From assembly GCA_024235915.1 (NCBI GenBank), contig JACKLO010000011.1, forward strand, positions 62,001 to 126,000: a DNA stretch of 64,000 nt, read 5' to 3'. Position numbers and translations under genes: made by a program. The notes beneath the pieces were generated by a model. The model did no database searches, was not told the origin of the DNA, and saw nothing but the letters and a program-made list of their open reading frames with translations. Of the stretch, positions 17,149 to 25,538 are shown in pieces. Source of the stretch: Burkholderiaceae bacterium. GTDB taxonomy: Bacteria; Pseudomonadota; Gammaproteobacteria; Burkholderiales; Burkholderiaceae_C. The first letter of the stretch is position 1; every line of letters begins with the position of its first letter.

Positions 17149-18740
17149 TCAAGAAACTCATCGGCAAGCTGCTCGGCAAGGCACCGCCGCCACCCCCCGT
17201 GCCCGCCGGCCCGCCGCTGGGCCAGCGCAAGGACATCCCCGTGGCCGAGCACGGCATCGACCCGAAGCTGCTGGACGACAACGCCGTGCGCGTGGTGCGC
17301 ACGCTCAAGGAAGCCGGCCACGAGGCCTACATCGTGGGTGGTGCGGTGCGTGACCTGTTGGTGGGCCTGCGCCCCAAGGACTTCGACGTGGCCACCGACG
17401 CGACGCCGGAGCAGGTCAAGGCGTTGTTCCGGCGGGCTTTCATCATCGGCCGCCGGTTCCGGCTGGTGCACGTGATCTTCGGTCGCGGTCGCGAGCATGA
17501 GGTCATCGAGGTCTCCACCTTCCGCGCCTACCTGGACGCCACCGCCGCCGACGCGGTGGCCGGCAACGAGAAGACGTCCAAGGCCGAGCTCAGCGGCAAG
17601 AGCCATGCGGTGGATGCCACGGGCCGGGTGCTGCGCGACAACGTCTGGGGCCCGCAGATCGAGGACGCGGCGCGCCGCGACTTCACGATCAATGCCATGT
17701 ACTACGACCCGCTGACGCAGACCGTGGTCGACTACCACGGGGGTCTGACGGACGTGCGCGCCAAGGTGCTGCGCCTGATCGGTGACCCACCCACGCGATT
17801 CCGCGAAGACCCGGTGCGCATCGTGCGTGCGGTGCGCTTCGCCGCCAAGCTCGGCTTCGGGCTCGACGGCGTGACCCGCCAGGCCATCGCGCCACACGCC
17901 GGCCTGCTGGCCAATGTGCCGGTGTCGCGTCTGTTCGATGAGATGGTCAAGCTGTTGCAGACCGGGCATGCGCAGGCCAGCCTGACCCAGCTGCGTGAAC
18001 ACCGCCTGCCGCACGGTGTGTTCCCCATCCTGGACCTGGTCCTGGCGCAGGCCGAGGCCGGTGGGCAGGGCGACCGCTTCGTGCAGCTGGCGCTGGCCGA
18101 CACCGACCGCCGCGTGGCAGCCGGCAAACCGGTGGCGCCCAGTTTCCTGCTGGCCTGCCTCTTGTGGCACGAGGTGCAGGGCCGCTGGTCGTCGCTCCGT
18201 GACGGTGGCGAATCCCCCATGCCGGCCTTGCAGCAGGCCATCGATGCGGTCTTCGACGCCCGCATCGGCGACATCTCCGGCCGCGGCAAGCTGGCGGCGG
18301 ACATGCGCGAGATCTGGATGATGCAGCCGCGCTTCGAGCGCCGTTTCGGCAATGGGCCGTATTCGCTGGTGGAATCGCCGCGGTACCGGGCGGGCTACGA
18401 CTTCCTCAAGCTGCGGGGCGATGCCGGCGAGATTGGCGCCGACCTGGCCGAGTGGTGGGAAGACTTCGCGCTCGGCAGCGACGAAGATCGCGAAGCGATG
18501 ATCGCTGCGGCGCGCGATGCGCATCAGCGCGGTCCACGGCGGGTGCCCGGGCCGAAGTCAGCGCCGCGCGCTGAGGCCGATGTTGCCATGTCGCGTGCCG
18601 CGTCGGAGTCCGATGACTCGGAGGCTTCCTTCGCCGTACCGGCCCGCAAGCGCCGCCGCCGGCGCCGCAAGCCGGCCGGTGGCGCCGGGGAGGGGAGCGC
18701 ACTGCCGTCGTCGGGCGGCGGTGCGGATCACGACGCGTGA
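17145..18740 (+). CDS. pcnB: Poly(A) polymerase I
   Basis: This 531-residue nucleotidyltransferase adds A-tails to RNA 3' ends, promoting decay. The head domain carries GGAVRDLLVGLRPKDFDVATD near residues 65-85, with the catalytic Asp pair in DFD, and GRRFRLVHVIFG. DFTINAMYYDP and the RFREDPVRIVRAVRFAAKLGF segment are family signatures that also separate it from CCA-adding enzymes by context. The last 60 residues are basic and low-complexity (RKRRRRRRK), a likely RNA-binding tail. It overlaps the HAD gene and folK by 4 bases each. Confidence 0.93.
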   Translation: MIKKLIGKLLGKAPPPPPVPAGPPLGQRKDIPVAEHGIDPKLLDDNAVRVVRTLKEAGHEAYIVGGAVRDLLVGLRPKDFDVATDATPEQVKALFRRAFIIGRRFRLVHVIFGRGREHEVIEVSTFRAYLDATAADAVAGNEKTSKAELSGKSHAVDATGRVLRDNVWGPQIEDAARRDFTINAMYYDPLTQTVVDYHGGLTDVRAKVLRLIGDPPTRFREDPVRIVRAVRFAAKLGFGLDGVTRQAIAPHAGLLANVPVSRLFDEMVKLLQTGHAQASLTQLREHRLPHGVFPILDLVLAQAEAGGQGDRFVQLALADTDRRVAAGKPVAPSFLLACLLWHEVQGRWSSLRDGGESPMPALQQAIDAVFDARIGDISGRGKLAADMREIWMMQPRFERRFGNGPYSLVESPRYRAGYDFLKLRGDAGEIGADLAEWWEDFALGSDEDREAMIAAARDAHQRGPRRVPGPKSAPRAEADVAMSRAASESDDSEASFAVPARKRRRRRRKPAGGAGEGSALPSSGGGADHDA

Positions 18741-19225
18741 GCACGCGGGTGCGCGCCTGGGTGGGTCTGGGCGCCAACCTGGGTGATGCGCGCGCCACCT
18801 TGTTCGCGGCCCTCGACGCGCTGGCAGGGTTGCCGGAAACCCTTCTGGTCGCGCGCTCGTCCTGCTGGCGCAGTGCACCGGTGGACGCCAGCGGCCCGGA
18901 CTATCTCAACGCGGTAGCGGGTCTGGACACCGGGTTGTCACCTGAGGCGCTGCTGGCTGCGTTGCAAGCCATCGAGGACGACCATGGCCGGACGCGGCCA
19001 TATCGCCATGCGCCACGCACGCTCGATCTGGACCTGCTGCTGCACGGTGACGCCGTGCTGCAGTCGGCACGATTGACCTTGCCCCATCCGCGACTGCATC
19101 TTCGAGCCTTCGTGCTCGAACCTCTGGCCGAACTGGCGCCGGATCTGGTGATTCCGGGCCAGGGGCCATTGGCGCCGTGGCGGGCAGCGGCTTCCGCTCA
19201 GGTGGTCGAGCGGCTGTCCGATTGA
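18737..19225 (+). CDS. folK: 2-amino-4-hydroxy-6-hydroxymethyldihydropteridine pyrophosphokinase
   Basis: FolK transfers pyrophosphate from ATP to hydroxymethyl-dihydropterin in folate synthesis. The 162-residue protein starts at a GTG overlapping the pcnB stop codon. Motifs are GLGANLGD near residues 9-16, RPYRHAPRTLDLDLLLHGD near 88-106 (the Asp pair binds Mg-ATP), and LPHPRLHLRAFVL. The 3' end runs 28 bases into the end of the oppositely oriented small membrane protein gene, so the two converge with overlap. Confidence 0.95.
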   Translation: MSTRVRAWVGLGANLGDARATLFAALDALAGLPETLLVARSSCWRSAPVDASGPDYLNAVAGLDTGLSPEALLAALQAIEDDHGRTRPYRHAPRTLDLDLLLHGDAVLQSARLTLPHPRLHLRAFVLEPLAELAPDLVIPGQGPLAPWRAAASAQVVERLSD

Positions 19226-19650
19226 GCGGCCGCAGCAGAGGCCGGCGCCAGTTCCCACTCGAAGAACTTCTGTACACCGAACGCAATGCTGCTCATCAGC
19301 GCCGTGGCGCCGATCAGCAGGGCTGCGATCACGCCCAACACGGCACCCCAGCCGCTGTCCTGAACGGGCTGACCGTGCCTGGCGGCCCACTTCTCGTCGG
19401 CGGTGAGGCCATAGACGATGGCGTGCAGCATGGCCTGGGCGATCATCAATCCTAGAAGGGGCATCAGAAGCCAGGCGAGGCGGTCGTCCTGGCCCAGCGT
19501 GCGAAAGCGCTCCAGGCCGATCAGGCCCAGGCCGGTCGGCAGCAGGTGCAGCCAGGCGGGCAGGTTGCTCAGGCCCTTCAGGTACAGCCGGTGCAGGCCC
19601 AGCGTGCCGCCCAGCAGCGCCAGCCACACGGCGACGGTCTTCGAGCGCAT
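19198..19650 (-). CDS. Small membrane protein with TM2-like domain
   Basis: This protein of about 150 residues begins MRSKTVAVWLALLGGTLGLHRLYLKG, which resembles the TM2 domain pattern (hydrophobic helix, GLHRxYL turn). At least three further hydrophobic helices follow, and the C-terminus is Ala/Ser-rich and probably cytoplasmic. The ATG at 19650 overlaps the stop of the GNAT gene as TGATG, so translation is coupled; a TTG one codon earlier is possible. The 3' end overlaps folK by 28 bases. Function is unknown. Confidence 0.7.
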   Translation of the reverse strand: MRSKTVAVWLALLGGTLGLHRLYLKGLSNLPAWLHLLPTGLGLIGLERFRTLGQDDRLAWLLMPLLGLMIAQAMLHAIVYGLTADEKWAARHGQPVQDSGWGAVLGVIAALLIGATALMSSIAFGVQKFFEWELAPASAAAAQSDSRSTT

Positions 19651-20189
19651 CAAGCGTCCACCCGGTCCACAGGGTCACAGCCGGCTCCGGGGCCAAGTGG
19701 CTTCTGCATCAGGACGACGTCCAGCCATCGATCGAACTTCCAGCCGGAGGCCTTCAGCACGCCGGTGTGCTCGAACCCCAATGCCCGGTGCACGCCGATG
19801 GACCCGGCGTTGTCGGCGTCGCCGATCACCGCCAGCATCTGGCGTGCGCCCTGCGCCTCGCAGCGCGCCATCAGTTCGGCCAGCAGCAGACGGCCCACGC
19901 CCTGGCCCTGGGCGCGCGGGGCCAGATAGATCGAGTCCTCGACACAGAAGCGGTAGGCGCGCCGGGGGCGGAAGTGGTTGGCGTAGGCGTAGCCCAGCAG
20001 GTCGCCGCCAGCCTGGGTCTCGGCCACCAGCCAGGGCAGGCCCTTGCCGGTGACGTCGGCCACGCGTCTGGCCATCTCGGCCTCGTCCGGCGGTTCCAGC
20101 TCGAACGTGCCGGTCCCATGCAGCACGTGATGGGCGTAGATGGCGGTGATGGCCGACAGGTCGGCGGCTTGACTGGGGCGGATGCGCAC
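19650..20189 (-). CDS. GNAT N-acetyltransferase, phosphinothricin-acetyltransferase-like
   Basis: The 179-residue enzyme carries the GNAT acetyl-CoA site (SIYLAPRAQGQGVGRLLLAELM, about residues 88-109) and the PAT-type N-terminus IRPSQAADLSAITAIYAHHV. HRALGFEHTGVLKASGWKFDRWLDVVLMQK is the typical end of the phosphinothricin/methionine-sulfone acetyltransferase group, which acetylates glutamine-analogue toxins or methionine sulfoximine. It starts at GTG 20189 and is divergent from the rpsP operon. The real substrate is unknown. Confidence 0.87.
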   Translation of the reverse strand: MRIRPSQAADLSAITAIYAHHVLHGTGTFELEPPDEAEMARRVADVTGKGLPWLVAETQAGGDLLGYAYANHFRPRRAYRFCVEDSIYLAPRAQGQGVGRLLLAELMARCEAQGARQMLAVIGDADNAGSIGVHRALGFEHTGVLKASGWKFDRWLDVVLMQKPLGPGAGCDPVDRVDA

Positions 20190-20197
20190 GGGCGGCC

Positions 20198-20228
20198 TTG
20201 TGGAAGCGACGGACGTGGAGTCTATAAT
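20198..20228 (+). promoter_or_regulatory. Probable promoter of the rpsP-rimM-trmD-rplS operon
   Basis: A perfect TATAAT at 20223-20228 lies between the divergent GNAT gene and rpsP. The best -35 is TTGTGG at 20198-20203, with a 19-base spacer that is longer than ideal. The leader of about 170 bases contains a stable hairpin (20247-20253 with 20260-20266). Confidence 0.6.
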
Positions 20229-20246
20229 GCTCGGTTTTCGGCGGCG

Positions 20247-20266
20247 GCCCCGGAGGACACCGGGGC
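20247..20266 (+). promoter_or_regulatory. Leader hairpin upstream of rpsP
   Basis: GCCCCGG at 20247-20253 pairs with CCGGGGC at 20260-20266 around a 6-base loop, AGGACA, in the untranslated leader of the ribosomal operon. No U-run follows, so it is not an intrinsic terminator. A role in message stability or protein-mediated control is possible but unproven. Confidence 0.4.
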
Positions 20267-20403
20267 GTATCTACGACGCTGGAATTTCAGGGTCGTCCTG
20301 CAGCTCGTGTCCCTGCAGCGGCGAACCAGCGGGTCCGTCAACGGCAGTTCACGGCGCATCTCGGCGCCGGCCAGGCGGGCCATAGGCATTTGCGAGGATT
20401 CCC

Positions 20404-20667
20404 ATGGTCGTGATCCGACTGTCCCGCGGCGGCTCCAAGAAGCGCCCGTTCTACAACATCGTCGTCGCCGATTCGCGCGAGCGCCGTGACGGCCGTTTCA
20501 TCGAGCGCGTGGGGTTCTACAACCCCATCGCCTCGGGTGCGGCGGAAAAGCTGCGCGTGGCGCAGGACCGTGTCAGCCACTGGACGAGCGTCGGCGCCCA
20601 GCTGTCGCCCACCGTGGCGCGCCTGGTCGGCGAGGCCCAGAAGGCCGCCGTGCCGGCTGCGGCCTGA
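20404..20667 (+). CDS. rpsP: 30S ribosomal protein S16
   Basis: The 87-residue protein is a primary 16S rRNA-binding component of the small subunit. It begins MVVIRLSRGGSKKRPFYNIVVADSR and continues with RDGRFIERVGFYNP, both universal S16 signatures. The length is normal for this group. It heads the rpsP-rimM-trmD-rplS operon, whose order is conserved across proteobacteria, and is preceded by a purine-rich stretch GCGAGGATTCCC before the ATG. Confidence 0.97.
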   Translation: MVVIRLSRGGSKKRPFYNIVVADSRERRDGRFIERVGFYNPIASGAAEKLRVAQDRVSHWTSVGAQLSPTVARLVGEAQKAAVPAAA

Positions 20668-20697
20668 CGCCACCGCCTGTCTGGCAACCGGGCCGTT

Positions 20698-21288
20698 GTG
20701 GTGACAGACGCGTCGATGCCGTCGGCGCAGGAGCCGCAGCGCCCAGGTGACGTGGTCGAAGTCGGCCGCGTTGCCGGTGCCTGGGGGGTGAAGGGGGCGA
20801 TCAAGGTCCTGCCCTTCGCCGCCGATCCCCAGGCCCTGTTTTCCACCAAGCGCTGGTTCGTCGAGCCCGCCGCACCACGCAAGCCGGGCGCGGCGGCTGG
20901 CGTTCCCGCCTTGCTGCGCATTGTTTCCGCCCGGGAACAGGGTGACCACGTCGTGGCCACGGCGCAGGAAGTGTCCGACCGCGATGCGGCCGAAGCGCTC
21001 AAGGGCGCGCGCATCCTGGTCTCCCGCCAGAGTTTCCCGACCCCAGGTGACGGTGAGTTCTATTGGGTCGACCTCATCGGCTGCCAGGTGTTCAACCGCG
21101 CCAGCGTTGAACTGGGGCGGGTCGATCACCTGCTGGAGACCGGCCCGCACTGCGTGCTTGTGATCCACGGCGGCGAACAGGGCGAATGCATGGTGCCGTT
21201 CGTCGAGGCCTACGTGGATGCCGTCGACACTACAGCACGTCGCATCGACGTGGACTGGGACACCGGCTGGGACCGCGAGTCGGCCTGA
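20698..21288 (+). CDS. rimM: 16S rRNA processing protein RimM
   Basis: RimM binds S19 and helps mature the 3' domain of 16S rRNA. The 196-residue product has the N-terminal RimM barrel (GDVVEVGRVAGAWGVKGAIKVLPF) and a C-terminal PRC-barrel (GEFYWVDLIGCQVFN, VPFVEAYVDAVD). Translation may start at GTG 20698 or GTG 20701, or at ATG 20716; the short N-terminal extension has no recognisable role. An insert of about 15 residues after WFVEP is Ala/Pro-rich and typical of betaproteobacteria. Confidence 0.94.
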   Translation: MVTDASMPSAQEPQRPGDVVEVGRVAGAWGVKGAIKVLPFAADPQALFSTKRWFVEPAAPRKPGAAAGVPALLRIVSAREQGDHVVATAQEVSDRDAAEALKGARILVSRQSFPTPGDGEFYWVDLIGCQVFNRASVELGRVDHLLETGPHCVLVIHGGEQGECMVPFVEAYVDAVDTTARRIDVDWDTGWDRESA

Positions 21289-21328
21289 CCGCCGCCAAAC
21301 CCATCCCGCCGATGGCCGCCTGGGCTGC

Positions 21329-22090
21329 ATGCGCTTCGACATCGTCACGATCTTTCCCGAACTGTTCGCGCCGCACCTGACGCAGGGTGTGACGCGGCGG
21401 GCCTACGAGTCCCGGCAGGTCGACGTCCGCCTGTGGCCGCTGCGCGAATTCGCCACCGACGCCTACCGCCGCGTCGACGACCGTCCCTTTGGCGGCGGGC
21501 CGGGCATGGTGATGCTGGCCGAGCCGCTGGAGTCAGCGCTTTCCGCCGTGCACGCCGATCGCGCAGCCGGCACTGAGACCCTGCCCGTGGTGCACTTCAC
21601 GCCGGCCGGCCGACGGCTGGATCAGGCCTTGGTGCAGGAGTTTGCGGCAGGGAACGGCGCCGTGCTGCTGTGCGGGCGCTATGAGGGCATCGACCAGCGC
21701 GTGCTGGACCGGCACGTGACGCACCAGATCAGCCTGGGCGACTACGTGATCTCGGGCGGCGAACTGGCGGCGCTGGTGCTGCTGGATGCCGTCGCCCGGC
21801 TGCAGCCCGGGGTGCTGTCGGCGCCGTCGCACGAGCAGGACAGCTTTTCAGACGGCCTGCTGGAGGGGCCGGCCTACAGCCGCCCCGAGCACCTGCCAAC
21901 GGCCGATGGCGGCGCGGATGCGGTGCCCGAGGTGCTGCTGTCGGGTCACCATGGCCGCATCGCGCGCTGGCGGCGGGAGCAGTCCCTGGCCCTGACGGTG
22001 CGCCGGCGACCTGACCTGATCGCGGCCGCGCGTGCCGCAGGGCGCCTCAGCACCGAGGATGAGCGATACCTCGCCACTCTCGAGTTATAA
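21329..22090 (+). CDS. trmD: tRNA (guanine-N1-)-methyltransferase
   Basis: TrmD methylates G37 of tRNAs that read CNN codons, preventing +1 frameshifts. The 253-residue SPOUT enzyme begins MRFDIVTIFPELF and carries DRPFGGGPGMVM near residue 50, LLCGRYEGIDQRV near 113 and the trefoil-knot segment ISLGDYVISGGELAALVLLDA near 131-151. The ATG at 21329 matches family starts. The frame remains open further upstream through rimM, but only by chance. The stop codon overlaps a TATAAT that may serve rplS. Confidence 0.97.
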   Translation: MRFDIVTIFPELFAPHLTQGVTRRAYESRQVDVRLWPLREFATDAYRRVDDRPFGGGPGMVMLAEPLESALSAVHADRAAGTETLPVVHFTPAGRRLDQALVQEFAAGNGAVLLCGRYEGIDQRVLDRHVTHQISLGDYVISGGELAALVLLDAVARLQPGVLSAPSHEQDSFSDGLLEGPAYSRPEHLPTADGGADAVPEVLLSGHHGRIARWRREQSLALTVRRRPDLIAAARAAGRLSTEDERYLATLEL

Positions 22091-22091
22091 T
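22086..22091 (+). promoter_or_regulatory. Possible internal -10 element before rplS
   Basis: TATAAT at 22086-22091 overlaps the trmD stop codon, 64 bases before rplS. I see no good -35 at normal spacing. It could provide extra rplS transcripts, or be a coincidence of the codon sequence. Confidence 0.3.
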
Positions 22092-22154
22092 CGAAGGCTT
22101 TTCGATCCTCTGGCACCCACCAATACCGATTCATCCCGGGTGGCCACGATCGTG

Positions 22155-22520
22155 ATGGAGAACCCCTTGGATCTGATCGCCACCCTCGAGCAGGAAGAGA
22201 TTGCTCGCCTGAACAAGACCATCCCGGCCTTCGCCCCCGGCGACACCGTGATCGTCAGCGTCAACGTCGTCGAAGGCACCCGCAAGCGCGTGCAGGCCTT
22301 CGAAGGCGTCGTCATCGCCAAGCGCAACCGCGGCCTGAACAGCAGCTTCATCGTGCGCAAGATCTCCAGTGGCGAAGGCGTGGAGCGTACGTTCCAGCTG
22401 TACAGCCCGCTGATCGCGAAGATCGAGGTCAAGCGCCGTGGTGACGTTCGCCGCGCCAAGCTGTACTACCTGCGCGAGCGCAGCGGCAAGTCGGCCCGCA
22501 TCAAGGAGAAGCTGGCCTGA
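22155..22520 (+). CDS. rplS: 50S ribosomal protein L19
   Basis: The 121-residue protein sits at the interface of the two ribosomal subunits. It begins MENPLDLIATLEQEE and carries FAPGDTVIVSVNVVEGTRKR, FEGVVIAKRNRGLNSSF and the C-terminal RRGDVRRAKLYYLRERSGK. The ATG at 22155 is chosen because MENPLDLI-type starts are standard; upstream in-frame codons have no family similarity. It is the last gene of the operon and is followed by a strong terminator. Confidence 0.97.
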   Translation: MENPLDLIATLEQEEIARLNKTIPAFAPGDTVIVSVNVVEGTRKRVQAFEGVVIAKRNRGLNSSFIVRKISSGEGVERTFQLYSPLIAKIEVKRRGDVRRAKLYYLRERSGKSARIKEKLA

Positions 22521-22547
22521 GCGTGGGCGATGGCCCATCCCGTCTCG

Positions 22548-22573
22548 AAGGCCGCCCGACAGGGCGGCCTTTT
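22548..22573 (+). terminator. Rho-independent terminator after rplS
   Basis: A 10-bp perfect stem, AAGGCCGCCC at 22548-22557 with GGGCGGCCTT at 22562-22571, closes on the tetraloop GACA and runs straight into TTTT. It lies 27 bases after the rplS stop and is the clearest intrinsic terminator in the window. Confidence 0.88.
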
Positions 22574-22593
22574 GCGTTTCAGGGCCGCACTGC

Positions 22594-23277
22594 ATGAGCT
22601 TCGTTCCCCGCATCCATGATCCACGGGTGGTGCCGGTGGCTGGCACCGATGCCCACCTGCCGCTGGTGCCGCCGGAGCGCCTGGCCGGTCCCTGGCTGCG
22701 CGAGCGAATGCCAGAGGCCCTGGGCTGGACGCCGGAGTGGCCCGGTGACGGCGGCCGCTTTGGCGTGCAGGCGCCGAAGCCTGCCTCGGTGCTGATGCCG
22801 CTGGTGGTGCGCGAGGACGGTCTGCAGGTGCTGCTGACACGGCGCACGGCGCATTTGCGCGACCACGCGGGTCAGATCAGCTTTCCCGGTGGCCGCGCCG
22901 AACCGGAGGACGTCGATGCCGCCGCCACCGCGCTGCGTGAGGCGCAGGAGGAGGTCGGGCTGGACCCCGCGCGGGTGGAGATCATCGGCCACCTGCCGAC
23001 CTATACCACGGTGACCAGCTACGTGGTGACACCGGTGGTGGCGCTGGTGCAGCCGCCCTTTGACCTGCGGGCCGACCCCTCTGAGGTGGACGAGGCCTTC
23101 GAAGTGCCCTTGGCCTTCCTGATGAACCCGGCCCACCATCGGCGGCACGAATGGGAGATGGAGGGCATTCGCCGCCGCTTCCTGTCGATGCCTTGGCAGG
23201 GGCCGGCCGGCGAGTACTTCATTTGGGGTGCCACCGCCGCGATGTTGCGCAACCTCTACGCCTTCCTGGTGCGCTGA
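22594..23277 (+). CDS. NUDIX hydrolase, CoA pyrophosphatase-like
   Basis: The 227-residue protein has a NUDIX domain with the box GGRAEPEDVDAAATALREAQ followed by EEVGL, about residues 98-122, preceded by RDHAGQISFP. The UPF0035-like surroundings (TRRTAHLRDHAGQISFPGG) place it in the CoA/acyl-CoA pyrophosphatase group (NudL). The ATG at 22594 follows directly after the rplS terminator. It probably hydrolyses CoA or oxidised CoA. It sits before the CobD/CbiB-like and rsgA genes, the normal neighbourhood in Burkholderiales. Confidence 0.87.
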   Translation: MSFVPRIHDPRVVPVAGTDAHLPLVPPERLAGPWLRERMPEALGWTPEWPGDGGRFGVQAPKPASVLMPLVVREDGLQVLLTRRTAHLRDHAGQISFPGGRAEPEDVDAAATALREAQEEVGLDPARVEIIGHLPTYTTVTSYVVTPVVALVQPPFDLRADPSEVDEAFEVPLAFLMNPAHHRRHEWEMEGIRRRFLSMPWQGPAGEYFIWGATAAMLRNLYAFLVR

Positions 23278-23336
23278 CGGGCATTGGGCCCGGAGATGCA
23301 CGGAATCGTGCCGTGCGCTCGCTATCATTTGCACCA

Positions 23337-24326
23337 ATGAGCTTCTTCGCGGTCCTGTTCGCGCTCCTGATCGAGCAGGTCAAGCCGCTGCCGCGCGACA
23401 ACCCGGTGCACCACGCCCTGGTGGCCTGGGTGGGCTGGACCGGGCGCACCTTCGACGCCGGCAAGCCGCGCCATGCCTGGGTGGTGTGGGCCGTCGGTGT
23501 GTTCGTGCCGACGGTGCTGGTGGCCGCGGGTTGGTGGTGGGTCAACCGGTGGTCGGCTGTCGCCGGCTTGCTGTTGATGGCGGCATTGCTCTACCTGACG
23601 CTCGGATTCCGCCAGTTCAGCCACTTCTTCACCGACATCCGTGAGGCGCTGACGCGTGGCGACGAGGTCGAGGCCCGGCGGCTGCTGACTGAATGGCGCC
23701 ACCTCGATGCGAGCGAACTGCCGCGCACCGACCTGCTGCGCCACGTGATCGAACATGCGCTGCTGGCGGCGCACCGGCACGTGTTCGGCGTCTTCTTCTG
23801 GTTCGTGCTCCTGGCAGCGCTTGGCCTGGGGCCGGCGGGCGCCGTTTTCTACCGCATGGCGGAGTTCGCCAGCCGCTACTGGGGCTACCGCCACCGGGCC
23901 ATGGACGCACCCGCCAACGAAGGCCTGCTGGCGGTCGCGCAGCGCGCCTTCAGCCGCATCGACCACGTGCCGGCCCGCATGACGGCCTTTGGCTTTGCCA
24001 TCGTCGGCAACTTCGAGGAGGCCGTGGCGGGCTGGCGGCGCGATGCGGTGCTTTGGCGCCACGCCAACGAAGGCATCATCCTCGCCGCTGCCGCGGGCGC
24101 CGTGGGCGTGCAACTGGGCGGCACGGCGGCGCCGGGCGTGACGCCGGACCGGTCCAAGACCTTCGCCAGCGGTGTCGAAGCCGATCACGCCAGCGCCGAC
24201 GGTGCCACGCCCGGCCTGCCACCCCAGCTGGGGCACATGCAGTCGGTGGTGGGGCTGGTGTGGCGGTCGGTGCTGCTGTGGCTGCTGCTGCTGGCGTTGC
24301 TGTCGGTGGCTGCGCTGGTGGCCTGA
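23337..24326 (+). CDS. CobD/CbiB-family (AmpE-like) membrane protein
   Basis: The 329-residue membrane protein belongs to the CobD/CbiB family by overall pattern: MSFFAVLFALLIEQVKPL at the start, DIREALTRGDEVEARRLL, and the typical YRMAEFASRYWGYR and MTAFGFAIVGNFEEAV regions. Four or more hydrophobic helices are visible. No other cobalamin genes are near, and homologues in this position in Burkholderiales are also compared to AmpE, so a role in cobalamin synthesis is doubtful. The start ATG at 23337 is the first with a proper N-terminal helix. Confidence 0.75.
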   Translation: MSFFAVLFALLIEQVKPLPRDNPVHHALVAWVGWTGRTFDAGKPRHAWVVWAVGVFVPTVLVAAGWWWVNRWSAVAGLLLMAALLYLTLGFRQFSHFFTDIREALTRGDEVEARRLLTEWRHLDASELPRTDLLRHVIEHALLAAHRHVFGVFFWFVLLAALGLGPAGAVFYRMAEFASRYWGYRHRAMDAPANEGLLAVAQRAFSRIDHVPARMTAFGFAIVGNFEEAVAGWRRDAVLWRHANEGIILAAAAGAVGVQLGGTAAPGVTPDRSKTFASGVEADHASADGATPGLPPQLGHMQSVVGLVWRSVLLWLLLLALLSVAALVA

Positions 24327-24342
24327 TATCGGCCGCTGACGC

Positions 24343-25242
24343 TCAGTAGCGCTGGGGCGCGCTGAGTTCGTCGAACAGTTCCCCGAAGATCCGCCAGCGC
24401 GTGGGGGCAATGTCGCCCCGCTCGGCGGCGGCGCGCACCGCACAGCCCGGCTCGTGCCGGTGGGTGCAGTTGTAGAAGCGGCATTGGCCCAGGTGTGGCG
24501 CCAGGTCGGGCATCATGGCCGCCAGTTCACCGGGTGGCACATGGTGCAGGCCGAAGGCCTGGAAGCCGGGCGAGTCGATCAGGGCGCCGTCGCGTCCGTC
24601 CAGCCAGTACCAGCGCGTGCTGGTGGTGGTGTGACGGCCGGTGCCCAGGGCCTGCGAGATCTCACCCACCTGCGCATCGGCACCAGGAACGGCGCGGTTG
24701 ATCAGCGTGCTCTTGCCGGCACCGCTGGGGCCCAGCACCAAGGTCGTCTTGCCGGCCAGCCAGGGGTTCAAGGCGGCCAGCGATTCAGCCGGCCTGGCCT
24801 TGAGCGCCAGTTCCACCACCGGCACACCCATGGTGCGATAGGGGGCCAGGCGCTCGCGTGCGATGTCGGCGGCGGGCAGGTCGGTCTTGTTCAGGCCGAT
24901 GACGGTGTCGATGCCGGCGTGCGCGGCTGCCACCAGTGCGCGTGTGAGCTGCGACTCGGAGAACATCGGCTCGCCAGCCACCAGCACCAGGATGCGGTCC
25001 AGGTTGGCGGCAAAGGCCTTGCTGCGCCACTCGTCCTGCCGCCACAGCAGGTTGCGCCGGGGCTCCAGCCCTTCGACCACACCTTCGTCGCCGCTGACGG
25101 CCCAACGCACCCGGTCGCCCACCACGGCTTCGGACTTCTTGCCGCGCAGGTGGCACAGCCGGTGGCGCCCGTCGGCGGTCTCGACGATGAGATGGCGGCC
25201 ATGTGCCGCCACCACCAGCCCGGTCTGGGGTGGCGCCTTCAA
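24343..25242 (-). CDS. rsgA: Ribosome small-subunit-dependent GTPase A
   Basis: RsgA is a circularly permuted GTPase that checks late 30S assembly. The 299-residue protein has an OB fold first, then G4 NKTD, G1 GPSGAGKSTL near residue 170, G3 DSPGF, and a C-terminal zinc site CRFYNCTHRHEPGC. Translation most likely starts at a TTG at 25242 overlapping the PCD stop codon as TTGA; no ATG or GTG lies close upstream in frame, and the first residues (LKAPPQTGLVVAAHG) are where homologues begin. Confidence 0.92.
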   Translation of the reverse strand: MKAPPQTGLVVAAHGRHLIVETADGRHRLCHLRGKKSEAVVGDRVRWAVSGDEGVVEGLEPRRNLLWRQDEWRSKAFAANLDRILVLVAGEPMFSESQLTRALVAAAHAGIDTVIGLNKTDLPAADIARERLAPYRTMGVPVVELALKARPAESLAALNPWLAGKTTLVLGPSGAGKSTLINRAVPGADAQVGEISQALGTGRHTTTSTRWYWLDGRDGALIDSPGFQAFGLHHVPPGELAAMMPDLAPHLGQCRFYNCTHRHEPGCAVRAAAERGDIAPTRWRIFGELFDELSAPQRY

Positions 25243-25538
25243 CGCGTGCCGCCGGCGATCAGCGCGTCGACCTTGGCGGCGCTGAGAATGTCGCGGGCGG
25301 TGATGCCGCCGGCCGAGTGCGTGGACCACCGCACCTCGCAGTGACCGTAGTGCACCGACAGGTCCGGATGGTGGTCGTCCGCGTGGGCGATCCAGGCCAC
25401 GGCGTTCACGAAGGCCAGCGTGTGGTGGTAGTCGGGGAAGTCAAAGCGCCTCTTTAGCGCGTTGTCCTCGCGTCGCCAGCCCGGCAGGCTGGCCAGTCGC
25501 GCATCCACCTCGGCGTCGGTGAGCCTGGACGCGTTCAT
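25239..25538 (-). CDS. 4a-hydroxytetrahydrobiopterin dehydratase (pterin carbinolamine dehydratase)
   Basis: The 99-residue PCD/DCoH protein dehydrates 4a-hydroxy-tetrahydropterin, recycling cofactor for aromatic amino acid hydroxylases. The active-site pattern HADDHHPDLSVHYGHCEVRW is near residues 56-75, followed by STHSAGGITARD. Its ATG overlaps the M48 gene stop codon as ATGA and its stop overlaps the rsgA TTG, so three genes are translationally chained. No phenylalanine hydroxylase gene is in the window. Confidence 0.92.
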   Translation of the reverse strand: MNASRLTDAEVDARLASLPGWRREDNALKRRFDFPDYHHTLAFVNAVAWIAHADDHHPDLSVHYGHCEVRWSTHSAGGITARDILSAAKVDALIAGGTR